Of a stretch of 64,000 bases of DNA, positions 46,488-58,276 are shown in pieces. A program made the position numbers and the translations under genes. The stretch comes from Hydractinia symbiolongicarpus. Taxonomy: Eukaryota > Cnidaria > Hydrozoa > Anthoathecata > Hydractiniidae. Each line of letters begins with the position of its first letter. Within the stretch, counting starts at the first letter, position 1. The notes beneath the pieces were generated by a model that saw nothing but the letters and a program-made list of their open reading frames with translations, searched no databases and was not told the DNA's origin. The stretch lies in NCBI RefSeq assembly GCF_029227915.1, contig NC_079875.1:25120001-25184000 (forward strand), written 5' to 3'.

Positions 46488-47202
46488 TTACAGTGTAGAT
46501 TTACATACAATACATGTGCAAACAGTAGATTGAGAAGGACAAACTGCATCTTCAATTTCATCATTGCAAAATTCGTCAAGTTCCCTTAACAGATCAATAT
46601 ATCTTTGAGTAGTAATACTAAACTTCTCAACAGTTTTACCTGATAACAATTTCAATCGCTTTTCTTCTTCTTGTCTTGCTTTCATACGTGGGTGTGAATT
46701 AATGTACAAGAGTCTCTCCTGGGTAAGTGGTTCAACAAGGGCCCAATTTTTCTCCTTCTCGCAACGTAAAAAAGGCAGTATAGGCTGTACCAAGGTTATT
46801 TTTCTCCATTTCAATTCCTTGTTGTAACTTTATACGCATATGTGTGTCAGTTTTACCATCTCCAATAGACATACCTTGACTTTTTGCAATTGTTATAGCG
46901 TAACCTGGCATTAATGGTAATCCACTTCTAACGCAACAATCTGACTCACATCGTCCTTCAACAGGAGTAATTGGTACCCATGTGGGATGTTCAACAAGCC
47001 ATACTGGTCCTTTATAATTTGGAAAATTGACAACAACAGCAATAGGGAATTCAGGCGGTAATGTATCTGGAGCATAAAGAATTGCAATCACTTTACCCAT
47101 TGCACCATTATTAAGGCCAAGTCCAGTAAGACCCTTTTGGTTCTTAGTTAGTATTACACTGGCACCAACCGCAATCAAAGACCGTGATGGAATTTGTCCC
47201 AA
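46488..47202 (-). pseudogene. Helitron helicase, C-terminal part
   Basis: Two overlapping frames. The first (47202-46732) has IPSRSLIAVGASVILTKNQK, LNNGAMGKVIAI and GLPLMPGYAITIAKSQGMSI, the late helicase motifs of PIF1-like Helitron helicases. The second (46814-46488) continues with RCEKEKNWALVEPLTQERL and ends at CTCIVCKSTL. A frameshift near 46770 separates them; GTAYTA at the end of one continues as the RCEKEKN of the other. Confidence 0.75.
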
Positions 47203-47316
47203 TTGTTTATCAGTTAATGAATGATGTTTACCACGACCCGTTGATGGAATAACAGCAACTGGTACACCAAGGTTAGCTAATTTATTGTGGTTTTCTTCAT
47301 TAACTTCCTTCCATGT

Positions 47317-47775
47317 TTATATTAATGTGAGCACACGGTCATGTGAAAAGTTACATTTCTCAGTTTGTGACAAGGCGCCTTCATAACGACTATTAATATC
47401 TAGCCAGTCTTGTTGGGTAATTGAACCATTACGTATACGAAGAAGCCGCTGTAAAAGAGGTAACTGATCTGGCCCTTGACGCATCGTTTCAGTAAGAACA
47501 ATAACATTTTCAAATGAGCGATAGATTGCATAACCAGCTATGTTGATGGTTGAGTCATCATATTTAGGAGGTTGATGAAGATCTAAAGCACGCACTGGCC
47601 CAAGTTGGCCAAGGTCACCAAAGAAATTGACAGTTGGTGTTCCTCCATAATAATTATCAAAATCACCTGTTGACTCGCATAATCGTTGACTGCACCAGGC
47701 TACAAGATGCTTAGACTGCATGCTACGCTCATCAATGTTCAGTTGAAATAACTTAAGTCCATTGAGTAAATTCAT
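47317..47775 (-). pseudogene. Helitron helicase, central part; motif I missing
   Basis: Contains IDERSMQSKHLVAWCSQRL (motif II region), VNFFGDLGQLGPV (motif III) and VLTETMRQ (motif IV). The Walker A segment that should precede motif II is absent: the Rep ORF ends at 47753, overlapping this frame, so roughly 150 residues are deleted. Without motif I the helicase cannot bind ATP. Confidence 0.75.
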
Positions 47776-50010
47776 TTCTTTCAGCTTCTACAGATACAGA
47801 TTTCAACCAAGTATCAGCGTTATTAGGCCATTGACAACCAAAACATTGAATTGCATAATTATTCCAATCAAAATCAAAATCAAAAAAAGATCCTCCATCA
47901 GGAAGAATCTGTTCTACATTTGGCTCGTCCATATCAGAAACATGATTTCTAGCGATATCTCTCATTATTGCCCTACCTATGTTCATATTTGCAAAAGTTG
48001 AATCTTGAGAACTTGCAATGGTAGATTGGGATGATTGTGATGAAGGCTGAGTGTTGTTATCATTGATTGGTCGTACATGATATTGTGTTTTTCTTTTTTT
48101 CGAGTCAAAAGATTTTTTGGCTTCTTTTAATGCATTAGTTAGTATTGGCGGACAGTTATCAGATTCAACTAAGTCAGCCAATGCGCCAGCAAACGACTCC
48201 TGTTGTCCCTTTAATTCTTCCACAGTGCGCCATGTTCCAACAGTAAATATCATGAGCATGGCTTTTGCAAAGTCCTCTGTAACAGGCCAAACAGGTTTTG
48301 TTGATAATCCTGTGAATACTGGGACATGATCCATCTTACAAGTGCAATTGCATTTCTTGCTCCAATTCCATAAAGTGATTTCAGGTTCAGTCTGTCTTCG
48401 CTTATCACTTAAAAAGTTGTCAAGTGTACTGCTTTTTGTCACAGTTTCATCTTCACCAGATGTATTTAAGGTCCGGAATCCATTTAGACCAATGTAACGG
48501 AAGTTTCGAGTACATCTAGTCAACTGACCACCACTATTAATAAAATCAGCAGCAGCTGCTGGCACATCCACCATCCCTGTAATTTTTTGAAGCAACCTTT
48601 GAGCTAATTTTTTTACTGTGCTTCCATCAGCAGCATTTTCTATTAAATGTCGATAAATATGTACAAAATCTTCAGTTGAAGCTGCTCCATTGCAAGCATA
48701 GCCAGCAATGTATTTTTGAAGGGCAATAAGATCCTGGTCAATAATTACTTGACTGTCACAGTTTGCAAGCCAACTAAGTAAACGCGTCTTGACATGCATT
48801 ATCATGCGGCTGTGATCTATAGGTCCTTCATACCTTGGATGTTCCCCTTTTGTTATGATTGAGTGAAAGGGGTGAATTTCTTTGCCACTTGTTTTTTTGG
48901 TTTGTGGATCGACATCACCAAAGTGAAAACGGCAGTACTTTTGTGGAGCAGTGTCCCTTTCGCTTTTTTTTTTTTTACGACGGTAACGCAAACAACTAGA
49001 ATTACAGTTATGTAGTCCTATTCTATTTACAAGATAAATGTGCTGTTCTCTTATACCACCTTCATGGTTTGCAACATCTGAAAGTTGTTGTGTCAATGGG
49101 TTATAGCCAGGAGCTTCTTGAGTTCCTTCCGGGACTGCCCATTTATCTTTGTTTGGTACCCACGTTGGAACTCCAGTGACATCGTCTATCATTTCAGTCC
49201 CTCCAGCAGGATGTAATGAAGTAAATTGGGGAGAAAATATTCCATCTCTATCTTCATTTGTAGTTTGTAACCATTGTTGAAGGTCATGTGCAGCAGTTTG
49301 GGATGCTTGAGAGTCAGTAGCATCATCAGATAAATTATCCATTATTGTTTTAAACTTTTGTACATGTTTAGAGGATGATATGATAGAGTGACTATGAATT
49401 TCACCTCTGCCTTTAGCAAATTCATAGCGCCACCAATAATCATCATATTGAAATACTTCCTTGTTGACAGTGGCAAAGTAATTTATAGTCCTGGCATCAA
49501 AGTACTGTGTGACAATGTGATGATTATGCAAGATTAATTCCCGTTTGAATTTTCCATCACTTTCTACCTGGCTACGCACAACCTGTTCATCTAAATTGTT
49601 TATTAATGCATGATACTGTATCAGCAGTTCGTGTAAGGGCTTCCAATGAAATTCTGCACAACTATTGGTATCAAAATAGGCTGGCAGATCACCAAAATCC
49701 TTGCGTCTGAAAAACAACATGGCATCTACCTTCTTTTTTTGTTCTCTCCAGTAAGGGTCAGTATTTACCAAGTTTTTACCAATGCTGATAATTTTCCGTG
49801 GAACAAAATCATCATTGTTTTGCAAATTTTCTCTCAGTTCTGCAATTGTGAGATGAGCATCATTTAATTGCTGAGAAACAACAAAGCTACCCTGTTGCAA
49901 TGCTTGCATCCGCAATCGCATGTTCAATAAGAAAAATTTTAAGTAAGGATGTTTGGTTACACGGTTATCTGTGCAGTGGTATAATATGTTCAATGTAGTC
50001 CTCAAATTTG
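47753..50010 (-). pseudogene. Helitron Rep (HUH endonuclease) domain
   Basis: Frame 50050-47753, of which roughly the first 25 codons are shadow of the preceding ORF. It has KHPYLKFFLLNMRLRMQALQ, WWRYEFAKGRGEIHSHS with the HUH-type His pair as HSH, and LQKYIAGYACNGA with the two Tyr spaced as in Helitron Rep. These residues cut and join single-stranded ends in rolling-circle transposition. It also has zinc-like CNCTCKMDHVPVF. Followed by an Asp-rich linker ending in WLKSVSVEAE, where the helicase would start. Confidence 0.8.
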
Positions 50011-51344
50011 ATTTTTTGTAACCTCGGAACAGTAAAGTCACAATGACCATTAATAAAAACAGTAGGGTATGCCATTGTAAAAAAGCCTGGAGTTTTTAAT
50101 TCACGAATTGGCCTTTCTCGGGTGTATTCCAAATTTGCACTAGCAACTGTGCCTTGTTGTAGAGCTTGATTGACTGCTTCTTCTGATCCTAACATCTTTT
50201 GTAATATTGTTCTTAATTCTTTGTCAGCATCTTTAGGTTCAATGGGGCATACTAAACCTGATCGAGTGATACTTTCATCATCATCAGGAAGATCTTGTTG
50301 GAATTGATTTTCGACAGGACCCTTGTCTCCTTCAGGTGTGATATGCGGTAACTCAACAACAGGTAAATCAGGTAATTCTGAGCGTATCTCAGGTAAATTT
50401 AGAATGCGATCGTTTTTGATAGAGACATTCTTGTAGAACTCGTTAGGTAAATACTGAAAGTAACGTCTTCTTAATTTATGATTAATGTGGTCAGGGCCAT
50501 TATATAGATGCTTGTTTAGAATATCTGGCTGGTCAACTCCACCTTCAGGAAAACCAAAACACAAACCACGCAAAGCTTTGTCAACTTTACTTCTTTTCAC
50601 AGTATATTGTTGAATTGAATTCCGGCTTCCTTTTTTCTTTATAACAATTATCCCCACATTTGCTGGCAATGACGGTAACTCAGTAGCAATTTGCATTTTT
50701 TGTGGAAAACTAATACAATGACCTTTAGATGCAAGCATGCCATAACGCAAGAGGTGTACATTCATAATAACGGTGATACGACGAATCAGTGCTTCTTCTA
50801 ATATTGTCAAGTTTTGAAGATACGGCGGTACAGGTGAAAAATGCATATCATTATGACGAATATTATCTTGTATTGGACCTAAATCGTCATTGTCAACACT
50901 AAATATACCCGAATATCTGGCAGCTATCACCATATTTTGTTTTGAATTACGAATACTTTCAGTATGACATCTGGAACACCTTCCATCACTTGAAATTTTC
51001 AAAGGTTTGAGAGAAATTGGTTTTGTTCCATTTTTTGCAGTTTGATTGATGGGTGAGGTAGCATGAAATACTGGTCGGATTTCAAGACAAGTTTTACAAG
51101 AGGCTAAACTATGTAACATCTCGCCCTCCTCAAACTTTTGTACAGCTGCAACAACATCAGGATTTGGATGAATGGTAGAAAGTTCTGTTTGAAATATTCC
51201 TTGCTGGCTAACTGGTTGGTTGATAGTAACGCTAGAGGATATTGGGTGATTGACAGGTAAATTCACTGATATTGACTTTGCAGTTTTCGTTTCTGGGGTT
51301 GGTAAATTTGTTGGCAATATATTCCTTTTACTACTCTTAGACAC
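49965..51344 (-). pseudogene. Helitron N-terminal region
   Basis: 459-codon frame. It has CKTCLEIRP and CSRCHTESIR (a zinc-finger pair), a DUF6570-like block with LTILEEALIRRITVIMNVHLL and PANVGIIVIKKKGSRNSIQQ, then ELKTPGFFTMAYPTVFINGH, which leads into the Helitron-like N domain. It stops at 49965 after FEDYIEHI; the homologous sequence goes on in the next frame (KHPYLKFFLLN), so one frameshift near 49980 breaks it. Confidence 0.8.
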
Positions 51345-51480
51345 TGGTTGTGGAACTGTTGTTTTTCGAAAAGTAGAATGAGTTTGTGAACGTTTTAGTC
51401 TATGAGTTATTTGGTTACGTCTTTTATTGGTTTCAGTAGTTATTTCGTTTACTTTTGGTTCCTCATATGTAATATTTGAA

Positions 51481-52587
51481 TCAACACATTTTTGCTTTAA
51501 AGCATACTCTAGCTGAAAATTTGTTCTTTAATTTATTGGCTGACATGATAGAACTCATTATTTTTGCCACTAGAAAATCCTGGCTTTGGCTGAAACTGTT
51601 CGCTCCCAAATCAGTTTTTTGACAATTTATATTTTTAGGTTGAATGATATGTTCTGATGACAACCGAGTAGTTTTTTTAGGTGGACTACTTGCAGAATTA
51701 CTAGCAGAGGTGTTCACACTGTTATGAAATATTAATGACTGGTAGTGATTATTATTAACCCTTCCAAGCAAAATAAAGAAGCCTTCATTTATTATTTGTG
51801 CTGCCTGTTGATCAGTTTCTTCAAAAGCAGGAGCTATAACAGCATAGGGATGCTCAGCAGTGGTAGTATCTGATGTTATTAAAATATTGATCCCTAACAT
51901 TATTGCTGCAGCCCGTATAAAAATCTCTTCAACGTCCACAGTTGGTCTTGACTGAGCTTGTAAAAAATGTTCCCATTGTTCAGGGCTGATTATTTCAACA
52001 GTTCTACTAACTACAAAAACTGGCATATCGTTATTTTTTCGTACAAAATTAACAACAGCCGCACGAAGTTGGAGGTGATCCTCAAAATGTAGTGCATTGG
52101 GGATACGCTCCCTAATTTCGGGTCTATTAAGTTGTTGTATCACTGCTCTATAGAAACAATCACCTGCTGTTACTTCCTGATATGTGACATTCGACAGACC
52201 AATACTTCTAGCATGTGCAACTATTTGATTGCCGGAATTTGAGTTGTTAAAAAGATGTGTGGCATATGATTCCTGACATGCAATCTGGAAGTCAATATCA
52301 TTATTGGTAAAAGGCCCAGGATTACTTTCAACGTCACCAGACAACAACAACAGTAATTTTAATGACACAAGGTTTATATTACAGCTCAGCAATGACACAA
52401 AAATCATTAAAATGAAAGTTCTTAAAAAGCAAAAATAATCTTGGCTAGTAGTGTCGAAAACCAATTTATGATTTGATAACTTGCGGTGGTTATGATTTAT
52501 TGATGTATTGTTATGGCAGTGACTAGCAGCTAAAAAGCACCAATGGTGGATCGATATGCTTGAATCGATATCATGATTTGTGGGCAA
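51481..52587 (-). CDS. Helitron-linked OTU-like cysteine protease with N-terminal 2A motif
   Basis: 368 codons. Residues about 51-83 are hydrophobic (FILMIFVSLLSC ... LVSLKLLLLL), followed directly by GDVESNPGP (residues 84-92), a match to the 2A consensus D-V/I-E-x-N-P-G-P. The OTU domain follows: TAGDCFYRAV (Cys144), LRAAVVNFVR, EIFIRAAAIMLGINILI and NNNHYQSLI (His). The Asp that usually lies three residues before the Cys is Ala here. OTU genes commonly ride with Helitrons. A 2A would make the ribosome release the N-terminal peptide, or leave it as a signal-like leader. The frame is intact. Confidence 0.75.
   Translation of the reverse strand: MPTNHDIDSSISIHHWCFLAASHCHNNTSINHNHRKLSNHKLVFDTTSQDYFCFLRTFILMIFVSLLSCNINLVSLKLLLLLSGDVESNPGPFTNNDIDFQIACQESYATHLFNNSNSGNQIVAHARSIGLSNVTYQEVTAGDCFYRAVIQQLNRPEIRERIPNALHFEDHLQLRAAVVNFVRKNNDMPVFVVSRTVEIISPEQWEHFLQAQSRPTVDVEEIFIRAAAIMLGINILITSDTTTAEHPYAVIAPAFEETDQQAAQIINEGFFILLGRVNNNHYQSLIFHNSVNTSASNSASSPPKKTTRLSSEHIIQPKNINCQKTDLGANSFSQSQDFLVAKIMSSIMSANKLKNKFSARVCFKAKMC
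52312..52335 (-). other. 2A-like ribosome-skipping motif
   Basis: Codons for DVESNPGP; the skip would fall between Gly and the final Pro. Similar N-terminal 2A motifs with a hydrophobic leader are known in some invertebrate non-LTR elements and NLR-type proteins. Confidence 0.75.
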
Positions 52588-52589
52588 AC

Positions 52590-54065
52590 TAAAATAAGGC
52601 TTGTTTGGGATCCTTGAGACACTGTGAAATATCAGCTAGCTAACTTCCGGGGAAAAGAAATTGCACAGAACACAGAACTTTCAAAAATAATCTAAAGTAA
52701 CTCAGCGAGCTAAATATGGGGAAATGAAGTTATCCAACCAGGCAAACAAAATAAACCAAAAAATAACTTTAAAAATTAACTATATAAAGTTTATCAAACT
52801 TGTGGCCTTCCCAACCACCTGTCGGCAAGAGAAGTTATCCAAAAGCAGGCAAACAAAAAAAATAAACAAAACACAGAAGTTTCAAACACAATCCAAAGTA
52901 GTTATCAAATAATAACTTATTTAATAAACCAAAATTATCAAATAATAACTTATCCAATAATCCAAGGCTTGTCGTCAAGAAACTTTCATAAAAACACGCA
53001 CCCGAAATTTCCAATTTCAAGAGGGTTTGAATAAAATAATTTAAGCGGGAACTTTAAGTACAAGCGCAATCACGCCCGGACACAAAACGCTTTGGTCAAA
53101 TAAAATCGAAGCACGTGATCAAATCTGACGAATCAGGATTCGGCATCACTTTGTTAAATTTCCATCCGGCGTAATAAACTGAACCGGATTCGTCGTACTC
53201 GTACGAATTAGAGACCAATGCAGTGTTAAACGAATTTAGACTTTTTTGCGACCAATCAAAGTTATTCTGTTAAAATTTGGTTAAAATTTAACGAGGCAAG
53301 CATGAACAACATTCCTCAACTTGCAGCGAGTAGATCCATTGCATTCTCTTATTACCTCGATTACTGCAATAGCCAGGGCACCATACAAAGCATTTTAGGA
53401 AAGGCCTGTCCACATTACCACAAAACTTCATATCCTGTAGTGTAATAAACACTTATATACTCATCCTAATTATGCTCTCATATTGGGGGTAATATCATTG
53501 ACATTACCATTTTTTGAAAAGCAATGACTATAGTTTGAACTGGACAAAGTTGTTTTGACGCATCTCACATTGCGGTAAGCATAACATAAATTTAGCAAAA
53601 TTTCCACAGCAGAGAAAGAGTAAAATCAAAATGAGTCCTTTGGGAACACTGTATCATTTTAAATTAAAAGAAATGGCATAACATGTTACACATTCAAATA
53701 AAAAGAATATACAGTTTTCAATACATCTGAATTGGACAAAATTAGCCTTTTTAGCATGTTACATTGATCCTTTAACAACAAAAGTTTAACAAACATTCTA
53801 CAAAGTAGGTAAAATCGAAGTCTGTAAAAATTAGTTCTTCTGTGCATTGTAAAGTGCAACAAATACACAAATATAATACTATTAAGAAAAAATAGCTTTC
53901 TTGGCATATATAACACTGTTAACCACAACAAAGGTTTAATAAAAATATTTGCAAAAAAAACCAGCAAAACTGAAATCCTTCATAATAAGTTCTTTACGCA
54001 CACTGAAGTGTTAATGCCAACAAATAACATGAATCAGGCAAAATTAGCTTTTCCACAATGTACGT
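52590..54065. other. Helitron 5' flank and non-coding stretch
   Basis: Short duplications at 52728-52960 (AGTTATCCAA...CAGGCAAACAAAA twice, then TTATCAAATAATAACTTAT twice). CCAAT-type words occur near 53213 and 53251. No exon recognised. Confidence 0.45.
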
Positions 54066-54069
54066 CAAA

Positions 54070-54190
54070 ACGTGTTAAGTGTCAATAAGTGGTCATTTTC
54101 ATATACAATTCTTTTTCCTCGCATGTGTAAGCGCCAATAGACTTGTTTTCCTCTACGTGATTCTTAAGGATATCTTCTTCTTCTAAAAAA
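54070..54190 (-). pseudogene. Truncated copy of the gene A terminal exon
   Basis: After a TTTTTTAG acceptor the minus strand reads KKKIL, then (with the TWQGF part missing) KNHVEENKSIGAYTCEEK, then LYMKMTTY and a stop. It matches gene A exon 6 (KKHVDENRSVGAYACEEN). The nucleotide match continues into the adjoining intron (AAATTGTTCTSTAAAATAA). The ASGG/FTxED half is lost. Confidence 0.65.
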
Positions 54191-54569
54191 AAAAAAGAAT
54201 AATAAAAAAATGTAAGCCATAAATTGTTCTGTAAAATAATGTTGTTCATCTTTCCTTCTTCCTATTTCAACGGGCTGTCGAAAAGATAACAGAGGAGAAG
54301 GTAATGGGTTGAGTATCAATCGTCCATACGTCAATAAAAAGATAAAAATTATTTGTCGATGGCTCATACCTAAGTCATACCTAAAATTACTTTGAGTAGA
54401 TCAGGTGTCTTGTTGCATGCCCCCATTTATGTTGCTAAGTAACAGCTAATGTTATTCTAAAAGTATAAATTTGCTTTAAATTAAAAGGGATGTGATAACT
54501 TGAGTGGGGTGAAAAACTGTACTTCCTTATTCTTATCAAATTATTCTTTTTGTGGGTGACTCTTTTTTA

Positions 54570-54590
54570 ATTGGGGGGGGGGGGGGGGGA
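54570..54590 (+). repeat. Poly-G run
   Basis: A long uninterrupted G run; another of 10 G lies near 35381. Possibly prone to sequencing length error. Confidence 0.8.
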
Positions 54591-54629
54591 TTGTTTAAAA
54601 TATTACAACAGTACTGCTTGATAGCTATA

Positions 54630-54860
54630 GATATTAGCTAGCTAGCTACAGAGTAGAATTACCTCACTCACCAAAATTTATGCTAGCTACATTGGTAGTT
54701 TTATCCCAGCTATGTAGTTAATTTTATGCTAGCTTTGTAGCTAGTTTTATGCTATAGCCCTTTTTTTATAGCTAGCTAAACGGTTAAAGTAAGCTAGCTA
54801 TATGTTATCTAAGTTCTGTTATTATGCCAGCTAAGTGGGCAGTTTTATACTAGCTAGCTT
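54630..54860. repeat. Degenerate TAGC-rich tandem repeat
   Basis: Repeated words of the form GTAGCTAGTTTTATGCTAGC at about 30-bp spacing. TAGC runs also occur near 9444, 20768, 25010-25070 and 32460. Confidence 0.6.
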
Positions 54861-55263
54861 TAGGTGGCAGTAAGGATAAGAAGGGGTTCATCAATGTAAA
54901 GAAATAGTGATCTACTAGCTGTACATACCCTTTCTTCGTTTTCCTCAAAATACCCTTCTACCCTATCATCAAGCTATCATCAACTAAATTTTCGTTTCGC
55001 TATGTATCTGAGGAAATGTCATGTGATATTAGTAAGAGTAACTTATGAATCACGTGGCTAATGCTGTATGCCGACCTGATCTTAACTGAAAACGGCGTGT
55101 CTCGACCAACCGGATTTTCACGGAAGAAATGACCATAAAAAATATTTGGGTAAGTGGGTCAAAAATCGGACGTTTTAAAATTTGATGTACTAGGAGAAAA
55201 CGCGGAAATTCGTTACACTCTAATATATTTATGGGAACGAGGAAAATAGCTCCGTTCGAGCAA

Positions 55264-55456
55264 TGGCTCTCTCTCCGCAAAAATCTACATTGTTCCTGCA
55301 ACCCATAGTTAGGGTATTTTTTAAATTAGTAATGTATTGAACATTATCTGTAATATCAATACTTCTATCTTGAAGCAAAGTTGTAACACCATGTGTTAGT
55401 GCCAAAACATTTCTGGTCACAACAACAGATACAATGAACTCAAAGGTAGAAATTTC
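55264..55456 (-). pseudogene. Second hAT transposase fragment
   Basis: About 175 bp nearly identical to 1409-1585, encoding VTTLLQDRSIDITDNVQYIT. No other hAT sequence flanks it, so only this slice was copied or retained. Confidence 0.75.
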
Positions 55457-55671
55457 ATGTCATTGGTATGGTTCAGAAGTGAAAACGACACAAAGTAGTG
55501 GTAGAAAATGTATTCTTAAATAGTTTGCAGTTATATTTGGGGTATGGGTTGAGGTGCTAGGGCTTCGTTAAAAATTAAGTACTGAAATAAATTATTAACA
55601 TTGTAACAGACTAGACAATTGACAAATTACTGACATTGTAACAGACAAGACAATTCGCACTACCTGCCTTA

Positions 55672-56040
55672 GACAACGGACTCTTGAATCTTGACACTAC
55701 ATGTCTATTATGGTGAGTGTTTATCGTAACAGTTGGCACACGGGCTTCTTTTTACTGCACCATATGGCCACTGGCTTCTTTTAGACATTTTGACAACGGA
55801 CTTATGACACTTCACACATATATCTTACTATGGTGAGTCTTTATCGTAACAGTTGGCACATGGGCTCCTTTTTACTGCACCATATGGTCACTGGCTTCTT
55901 TTAGACATTTTGACAACGAACTCATGACACTACATGTCTATTATGGTGAGGTTTTTATCGTAACGATTGGCCCACAGGCTTCTTTTTCCTGCACCATATG
56001 GTCACTGGCTTCTTTTGACATTTTGACAACCGACTTTTGA
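55672..56040. repeat. 120-bp tandem repeat, three copies
   Basis: Units start GACAACGRA at 55672, 55792 and 55912. Each contains CTGCACCATATGGYCACTGG and a TATGGTGAG...TTATCGTAACRRTTGGC block. The array lies a few hundred bases beyond the DIRS recombinase end. Confidence 0.9.
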
Positions 56041-56457
56041 CAGTACATGACAATTAATGACAATTAAACGTTTGTCTCATTATAACAGACTGACATGAAC
56101 TGACAGGCTCTATACTTACAAAATACTTAATTAACTCTATCACTGTCGACAAAATAGACATCTGCACCTAAACCGGCTGACGAAGGAAGCCCAGCACCCC
56201 CAAATTTTCCCAAATTGAAAAACCAAGAGTTGACTGATATGTAGTCTTCTATAAGTACGGCATTAGCTATATACTATGATTTAACACAACACGTAATCGG
56301 AAATAAATATCTGCAACTAATAAACTGCTGTCATATTGGAAAAGATACAAAGAATAGTGCAACGTTTACAGTATCCTTGCAGACGTTTGAAACTCAAAAT
56401 TGTATATGTTAGGGGATTGTAATAACCTACATACTATATATACAAGTTAAACTCAGC

Positions 56458-57445
56458 TTAAGGCACAGACTTAATGTCCCAGATTTTTGTCAGTCCATTT
56501 AACTCTGCTATGTGAGTAGACCATTCTTTCAAAGCGTTGTCTGACAGGTGAATATACCTTCTGTAGCAATGACTACTCCAGCGTCCAATAATCTTAATAG
56601 CGGAATCGGGTATTCCGCAGGAAGCTGCAGCCGAAGCACCACCAATGCGAAAACTATACGTGTTAATGTTAATATTGTTAGGCAAGCTTATTGTAAAAAA
56701 TGAAGAACTTTCCGTCACTAAACGTGAACCAGGGTCCTAGTTTGGTTCCTCTGAATGCTAGGTAATTTTGAATGGCTCTGTAAGGACAAAGAGAGCCTTC
56801 AATTTTTGCTAAGCGAATCTTGCACCCTAGCCTAAACGGATCTGTTTTAGAGCACTTAAGGTTAATTACAGCATTTGAACCACACGTGGAAAAGGATATG
56901 TCAGCAGGTGTGAGGTGAGTTTCTGTATCAAAAGTGGACATGGCGGGGCAAACATACTCTGACACCCTTAACAGGCCAGAAAATGCCACTAAGATAAGAC
57001 AAGTCCACATTGCTTTGTCGTGGTTAGAAAACATAGAGTTTTTTATAAACATTATCATTTTACGCAGATCAGCTGGTGTAATTGGTAGTCTCTGAGAAGC
57101 AGAATTTGGATGACATCTTCTAATGCCACGCAAAACATAGAACAGGCGACCCATGTGGGCTATCTTCGTGTTAAAGCCACGTATTACACTCTCGTACTGA
57201 ACCCCACAAAGATAGACTTTAATAGTGACAAATTTGACGCGTCTTGCCAAATATGTCACAAACAGTGTTGATTCTGTCAGAGGAAAGGTAGGTACGGATG
57301 TAGCTTCACAAAAAATTTTAAAGGAGAGATATCCTGACCGATGTTGGGTTGAAATGGACAAGTTTAAATAATGACTTAAATCTCTTTGAAGAGTTGTAGT
57401 ATCGATGAAGGAATTGGTGTTGGATCTGCTTCGGCTTCTGGGCAT
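56458..57445 (-). pseudogene. DIRS tyrosine recombinase
   Basis: Two overlapping frames. The first (57445-56678) has LQRDLSHYLNLSISTQHRSG, LPITPADLRKMIMFI and FSGLLRVSEYVCPA with the box I Arg, then LKCSKTDPFRLG. The second (56718-56458) has NTYSFRIGGASAAASCGIPD and IKIIGRWSSHCYRRYIHL, that is box II with its Arg and the final Tyr region. The His usual before SFRIG is Tyr. A frameshift near 56700 separates them. It would integrate the circular cDNA. Confidence 0.8.
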
Positions 57446-58276
57446 AGACGTTTGAAGTGTTGTACCTGCAATCGAGACAAAAGGTCTGCATAAGTATTGT
57501 GCTGGCGTTTAATGTGGCGTACCAGGAGGTTTATATTGTGTTCTGCTGTGTAGAAAATAAAAAACGTACAAGGTGCATGATGTTTGGACAACGACACGAC
57601 CCAGAGGACCACACATGAACAATAGCCAAATTATCTGTGTATAACACTAATTGCTTGTTTTTCCATGCCTCGCCCCAAGAAAAAACTGCTACAACTATGG
57701 CCAATACTCAATGAAGGTGATACTATACTTATGAGTAAGGTTTAAGGCAATTGAAAACCATGCACCAGAAAAAAATCCTCCTATGCCTACTCCAGAAGCA
57801 TCAGTAAAAAGATTTATGGAAGAGGAGTCTAACGTTTCAGTGTGGATAATAGCGATGCCATTCCAAGTGGGGAGAAACTCACACCACCATTGAATATCCT
57901 TGCAAGACTCTGTTGTAAGAGAAATATGATGGTGCAAGGAACGAACTGTAGTGGAGAGATCAATAAGACGTCGTAAGAACATTCGACCAGATTTCGCAAC
58001 CTTACACGCAAAAGACAAAGACCCTATGAGAGATAACAGTTCTCTCTTTGTGCATTTCTTCTTCCCTAACCATTTATGAAGTGAAGATAGTAATTCAGTG
58101 AACTTATCTTGTGGGAGACGAACAACAAAATTTACTGTGTCTATTTCAATTCCCAGGTATGTAATTACTTGGCAGGGGCCTACCATCTTATCTGGAGCCC
58201 ACGGAACACCAAGCAAGTCAAAAACGTCCTTAATCAACTTTACTATAGCATGACAGAGCAGCTGTGATGAAATCAT
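57376..58276 (-). pseudogene. DIRS RT thumb and RNase H
   Basis: Frame 58276-57695 has VPWAPDKMVGPCQVITYLGI, LSLIGSLSFACKVAKSGRMF and INLFTDASGVGIGGFF, the last carrying the first RNase H Asp. After a stop, frame 57612-57376 continues with INLLVRHIKRQHNTYADLLS, the terminal RNase H block with its Asp. At least two interruptions separate the pieces. Confidence 0.75.

Larger units (their letters stand above)
46488..52587 (-). mobile_element. Decayed autonomous Helitron
   Basis: Minus-strand order: OTU protease ORF, Helitron N-terminal region, HUH Rep domain, PIF1-like helicase. Frameshifts split the Rep-helicase protein into five frames, and part of the helicase is deleted. I could not identify the 5' TC or the 3' hairpin plus CTRR with confidence, so the outer limits are those of the coding region. 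Confidence 0.85.
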
